DNA from: Bacillota bacterium
Lineage (GTDB): Bacteria; Bacillota; Clostridia; Lachnospirales; Lachnospiraceae
Direction: 5' to 3'
Length of the DNA stretch: 26,780 nucleotides
NCBI GenBank assembly: GCA_023408815.1
Contig: JAEYJO010000050.1
Coordinates: 1 to 26,780, forward strand
Shown here piece by piece: positions 23,717 through 26,780 of the stretch; the first letter of the stretch is position 1; every line of letters starts with the position of its first letter. The notes under the pieces are model-generated. The model was not told the origin of the DNA. It ran no database searches and saw only the letters and a program-made list of their open reading frames with translations. The translations under genes were made by a program, and so were the position numbers.

Positions 23717-25042
23717 TTATTCAGCCTCTTTTTTTATTTTAGCCATATGCTCTTTTATTTTTAACTCATACCCATTGCCGGAGGGCTTATAGAATTCCTT
23801 CCCGTTAAGCTCATATGGCAAATACTGCTGCCTGACATAATGATTCGGATAATCATGGGCATATTTATAGCCGGTTCCGTGTCCCAATTTGGCAGCACCT
23901 TTATAATGTGCATCTTGCAAATGGGGAGGTATCGGCAGATTTCCGGTTTCCTCCACTACCTGCAGTGCGCCGAAAACCGCATTTACCGCTGCGTTGCTTT
24001 TCGGTGCGCTGGCCACATAAGATACTGCCTGCGACAGTATGATCTGAGCTTCCGGCATTCCCACTCTTTCTACTGCGAGCGACGCGCTGACCGCCACCTG
24101 AAGCGCATTCGGATCTGCATTTCCCACATCCTCCGAGGCACAGATCAAGATCCTCCTCGCGATAAAGGTCACGCTTTCACCCGCATAGAGCATGCGGGCA
24201 AGATAATAAACTGCCGCATCCGGGTCGGAGCCTCTCATGCTCTTAATAAATGCTGAAATCGTATCGTAATGGTTATCGCCGGTCTTGTCATACCGGACCA
24301 CCCGCTTTTGTATACATTCCTGTACTACCTCCATGGTCAGATGAATCTTGCCGTCCTCACCGCGCTGTGTGGTCATAACCCCCAACTCTACCGCGTTAAG
24401 CGCATGTCTGGCATCGCCTCCTGAAAGCTCCGCAAGAAACTCTGCTGCATTCTCATCGATGATAGCACCGTAAGCCCCCATTCCTCTGTCGGTATCATAA
24501 ACTGCCCGTTTAATGAGCGTCTGCACGGCTTCCCGTTCCAAAGGCTTTAGCTCAAATATGATGGACCTGGAAATCAACGCGCTGTTTACTTCGAAATACG
24601 GATTCTCGGTGGTCGCTCCGATGAGAATAATAGTGCCGTCCTCTACGAACGGAAGAAGATAATCCTGTTGCCCCTTATTGAACCTATGTATCTCGTCTAT
24701 GAAAAGTATCGTTCTCTTTCCATACATTCCCTGGGTATCCTTCGCTTTCTCTATTACCGCCTCCATATCCTTCTTGCCGGCAATTGTCGCATTGATCTGG
24801 GTGAATTCTGCACTGGTCGTATTTGCGATCACCTTTGCAAGCGTAGTCTTTCCCGTTCCCGGAGGGCCATAAAAAATAATGGAGCTGAGCTTATCCGCCT
24901 TGATCGCGCGGTAAAGCAGCTTGTCCTTACCGATGATATGCTGCTGTCCCACTACTTCCTCTAAAGTCCTCGGTCTCAGCCTCGCCGCAAGCGGCGATTC
25001 CTTTTCCATATTTGTATTTCTCATATATTCGAATATATCCAT
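23717..25042 (-). CDS. rarA: Replication-associated recombination protein A (RarA/MgsA), AAA+ ATPase
   Basis: About 441 residues. RarA acts at stalled replication forks and is related to clamp-loader ATPases. Walker A GPPGTGKT is at 59-66, Walker B FIDEIH at 114-119, and sensor 1 is in ILIGATTENP. RSIIFELKPL, LSGGDARHALNAVE (sensor 2) and the C-terminal HYKGAAKLGHGTGYKYAHDYP are family signatures. The start at 25042 (MDIFEYMR) matches the family. An ATG at 25054 would add four residues, and neither has an ideally placed ribosome binding site. The downstream DUF5722 gene begins at its stop. Confidence 0.96.
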   Translation of the reverse strand: MDIFEYMRNTNMEKESPLAARLRPRTLEEVVGQQHIIGKDKLLYRAIKADKLSSIIFYGPPGTGKTTLAKVIANTTSAEFTQINATIAGKKDMEAVIEKAKDTQGMYGKRTILFIDEIHRFNKGQQDYLLPFVEDGTIILIGATTENPYFEVNSALISRSIIFELKPLEREAVQTLIKRAVYDTDRGMGAYGAIIDENAAEFLAELSGGDARHALNAVELGVMTTQRGEDGKIHLTMEVVQECIQKRVVRYDKTGDNHYDTISAFIKSMRGSDPDAAVYYLARMLYAGESVTFIARRILICASEDVGNADPNALQVAVSASLAVERVGMPEAQIILSQAVSYVASAPKSNAAVNAVFGALQVVEETGNLPIPPHLQDAHYKGAAKLGHGTGYKYAHDYPNHYVRQQYLPYELNGKEFYKPSGNGYELKIKEHMAKIKKEAE

Positions 25043-25104
25043 AACCTTCTGCATCCTTTTTTATTGTTCAATCTTACCATATTTCCCGGAGACAACACAA
25101 TAGA

Positions 25105-25148
25105 ATACGGCTTATTTTGGAAAAAACGAAAAAAGTACATAATACGGC
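25105..25148. repeat. Direct repeat AATACGGC upstream of rarA
   Basis: AATACGGC occurs at 25105-25112 and 25141-25148, 36 bases apart, in the AT-rich region before rarA. The purpose is unknown; regulator half-sites or chance are both possible. Confidence 0.3.
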
Positions 25149-25167
25149 CTTTTCTGATTTTCAAAAT

Positions 25168-25190
25168 AGGAGCTGCAAGAAGCAGCTCCT
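25168..25190. repeat. Perfect hairpin near the IS1182 boundary
   Basis: Arms AGGAGCTGC (25168-25176) and GCAGCTCCT (25182-25190) with a five-base loop. No T-run follows on the plus strand; a short ATTTT follows on the minus strand. It lies close to the probable left edge of the insertion element, so it could be host sequence or part of the element. Confidence 0.5.
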
Positions 25191-25206
25191 CAGACCGTAG
25201 ACAAAG

Positions 25207-25233
25207 TCCCACGCACTTGCGTGGGATTTTTCT
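25207..25233 (+). terminator. Intrinsic terminator at the IS left end
   Basis: Arms TCCCACGCA (25207-25215) and TGCGTGGGA (25218-25226), then TTTTTCT. It points into the transposase gene and would stop transcription entering from outside. Confidence 0.75.
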
Positions 25234-25235
25234 GT

Positions 25236-25284
25236 AAAAAGAGTCAAAAGTTTAGTGTTCATGCAGACTTTTGGGCTCTTTTTT
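25236..25284 (+). terminator. Second tandem hairpin terminator at the IS left end
   Basis: Left arm AAAAAGAGTCAAAAGT (25236-25251) pairs with ACTTTTGGGCTCTTTTTT (25267-25284) apart from one wobble pair and one bulged G. The right arm ends in a run of six T. It follows the first terminator within ten bases. Confidence 0.65.
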
Positions 25285-25292
25285 GGTACAAT
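25284..25292 (+). promoter_or_regulatory. Extended -10 promoter of the transposase
   Basis: TGGTACAAT at 25284-25292 is a TGn-extended -10 with no good -35, about 33 bases before the ATG. It starts at the last T of the second terminator. Confidence 0.5.
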
Positions 25293-25324
25293 GGAAGTAG
25301 CAAAATAAGGCGGTGCTCATACTT

Positions 25325-26780
25325 ATGATGACTCAGAATGCAGATAAAAAAAGAGAACAGATTCAATTCCTATGTATGGATGACATGGTCCCAAAGGATC
25401 ACCTTTTGCGGATCATTGACCAGGCCATTGACTGGAACTTTATCTATGAACTGGTGGAGGAAGCCTACTCTCCGGACAATGGCCGTCCCAGTATGGATCC
25501 GGTCATGTTGATCAAGCTTCCGTTTATCCAGTATCTCTACGGAATTAAAAGCATGCGCCAGACCTGTAAGGAGATTCAGGTAAATGTAGCTTACCGCTGG
25601 TTCCTTGGACTGGATATGATGGATGCAGTCCCCCACTTTTCTACCTTTGGAAAGAATTATACCAGACGGTTCCAAGATACGGATCTTTTTGAACAGATCT
25701 TTGCAAGGATCCTGGCCGAATGTTACCGTTACCGGCTGGTGGACCCCACAGAAGTATTTGTGGATGCCACCCATGTGAAAGCAAGGGCGAACAATAAAAA
25801 GATGCAGAAACGGATCGCTCATGAGGAGGCTTTGTTTTACGAGGAACTGCTAAAGAAAGAGATCGGTCAGGACCGGGAGTCCCATGAAAAGAAGCCGCTG
25901 AAGGAGAAAAACGAAAAGGCCAAGGATGAGGATCCCGGTCCCCCTTCCGGTGGAAGCGCTTCCCAGGACGATCCCAGGACTATAAAGTGCAGCACCTCAG
26001 ACCCGGAAAGCGGATGGTTCCGCAAAGGGGAGCATAAGCATGTATTTGCCTATGCGGTGGAGACCGCCTGTGATAAGAACGGATGGATCCTTGGATATAC
26101 CATTCACCCGGGCAATGAACATGACAGCAGAACGTTTCCGCAGTTGTACGATAAAATAAAAAACATAGGAATAAAAACGCTGGTGGCGGATGCCGGATAC
26201 AAAACGCCGGCGATCGCAAAACTTCTGCTGGACGATGGGATCCGTCCGCTCCTGCCTTATAAAGCGCCCATGACCAAAGAAGGGTTCTTCAAGAAGTACG
26301 AGTATGTTTACGATGAGTATTATGACTGCTATCTGTGTCCCAAGGATAAGATCCTGACCTATAAGACCACCAACCGGAATGGATATCGGGAATATAAGAG
26401 CTGTGGGGAGACCTGTGGCAGCTGCCCTTACCTCTCCCGGTGTACCGGAAGCAAAGATCATGTAAAGACGGTGACACGGCATATTTGGGAGCCATATCTG
26501 GACAGATGCGAAGAGATCCGTCACACATATGGAATGAAAGAACTCTATGCAAAGAGAAAAGAGACCATAGAAAGGTTGTTTGGAACAGCGAAGGAGAATC
26601 ATGGTTTTCGCTATACGCAGATGTTTGGAAAAGCCCGGATGGAGATGAAAGTAGGGCTTACCTTTGCCTGTATGAATTTAAAGAAGCTGGCAAAAATAAA
26701 GGAAAGAAAAGGACTCGTGAACGGTACTGATTCAGGTTTCTGGTCACAAATATATAAAATCCCTCAATGGATAAGAAAAA
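25325..26780 (+). CDS. IS1182-family DDE transposase (3' end beyond window)
   Basis: The frame from ATG 25325 (or 25328) stays open for 485 codons to the window edge. AAGGCGGTG lies nine bases upstream. The N-terminal domain (LCMDDMVPKDHLLRIID, YLYGIKSMRQTCKEIQVNVAYRWFLGLD) is the family's DNA-binding part. DDE residues: Asp147 in VFVDATHVKA, Asp289 in LVADAGYKT, and Glu416 in ERLFGTAKENHGFRYTQ. Between the last two is a cysteine-rich stretch (CPKDK, then CGETCGSCPYLSRC), a probable zinc site. A charged Lys/Glu/Pro linker lies near residues 180-215. Family length is about 480-560, so the stop should be close. No frameshift is seen, so the transposase may be functional. Confidence 0.9.
   Translation, partial: MMTQNADKKREQIQFLCMDDMVPKDHLLRIIDQAIDWNFIYELVEEAYSPDNGRPSMDPVMLIKLPFIQYLYGIKSMRQTCKEIQVNVAYRWFLGLDMMDAVPHFSTFGKNYTRRFQDTDLFEQIFARILAECYRYRLVDPTEVFVDATHVKARANNKKMQKRIAHEEALFYEELLKKEIGQDRESHEKKPLKEKNEKAKDEDPGPPSGGSASQDDPRTIKCSTSDPESGWFRKGEHKHVFAYAVETACDKNGWILGYTIHPGNEHDSRTFPQLYDKIKNIGIKTLVADAGYKTPAIAKLLLDDGIRPLLPYKAPMTKEGFFKKYEYVYDEYYDCYLCPKDKILTYKTTNRNGYREYKSCGETCGSCPYLSRCTGSKDHVKTVTRHIWEPYLDRCEEIRHTYGMKELYAKRKETIERLFGTAKENHGFRYTQMFGKARMEMKVGLTFACMNLKKLAKIKERKGLVNGTDSGFWSQIYKIPQWIRK

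Larger units (their letters stand above)
25200..26780 (+). mobile_element. IS1182-family insertion sequence, left part
   Basis: The element contains two inward terminators, an extended -10 promoter and an intact-looking transposase frame that is open to the window edge. The exact left end is not resolvable without the right end; it lies roughly between 25150 and 25240. Base composition and codon use of the transposase (many GCG, CGG, CCG, GAC codons) look richer in GC than neighbours such as rarA's upstream region, consistent with transfer. Confidence 0.7.

Noticed and set aside
25370..26730. Long open frames at 25370-25822 and 25997-26602 (minus strand) and 26440-26730 (plus strand)
   Set aside because: They lie inside the IS1182 transposase frame, which has DDE motifs and runs without a stop from 25325 to the window end. 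The other frames have no recognisable family and no ribosome binding sites.
1..26780. Composite transposon bounded by the two insertion sequences
   Set aside because: The elements belong to different families (IS256-like and IS1182-like), and the 25 kb between them carries core genes in a conserved order.
1..26780. CRISPR arrays, tRNA genes, riboswitches of known type
   Set aside because: No regularly spaced repeats, cloverleaf-like segments or recognisable T-box or metabolite aptamer cores were found when reading both strands.

Overview
The window looks like chromosomal DNA of a Clostridia bacterium, most likely Lachnospiraceae. This is judged from moderate GC, strong GGAGG-type ribosome binding sites, the order rho - rpmE - DUF1385 - prmC - prfA, and families such as DUF4364, the TIGR01212 radical SAM protein and ClbS/DUF1706. 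I can name no species. No CRISPR array, tRNA, rRNA or phage module is visible.

Layout. 1-125 is the outward end of an IS256-like element. 171-2967 is a tight minus-strand gene string: PilZ protein, a double-domain GNAT, two more GNAT acetyltransferases and endonuclease III (nth). 3149-4387 holds an RmlD-like SDR reductase and a VOC protein. 4759-5289 is a ClbS/DUF1706 protein on the plus strand behind a strong dyad, followed by a fourth GNAT gene. 5883-13541 is a six-gene minus-strand operon for an alpha-glucoside: lipoprotein binding protein, two permeases, GH31 enzyme, LacI regulator and GH13 enzyme. It has a consensus promoter and two CG-centred operator palindromes. Val next to the GH13 nucleophile points to alpha-1,6-linked substrates (isomalto-oligosaccharides). 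No ATPase gene is present, so a shared MsmK/MsmX-type ATPase encoded elsewhere is expected.

13807-18891 is the translation/termination block: prfA, prmC, a DUF1385 membrane protein, rpmE (with its own promoter and a structured leader) and rho, which carries a roughly 100-residue N/R/Q/E-rich disordered linker. Divergent from rho are malic enzyme, a TIGR01212 radical SAM protein and a DUF4364 winged-helix protein. Convergent with these are rarA and a membrane-anchored DUF5722 TIM-barrel protein whose start codon directly follows the rarA stop.

25207-26780 is the left part of an IS1182-family element. Its transposase is open to the window edge and is preceded by two tandem intrinsic terminators and an extended -10 promoter.

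I see no clear undescribed defence or mobile system. The items most worth a second look are the DUF5722 protein coupled to rarA, the Rho linker, the operator architecture and GH31/GH13 pairing of the sugar operon, the dyad before the ClbS-like gene, and the PilZ-GNAT-nth string.
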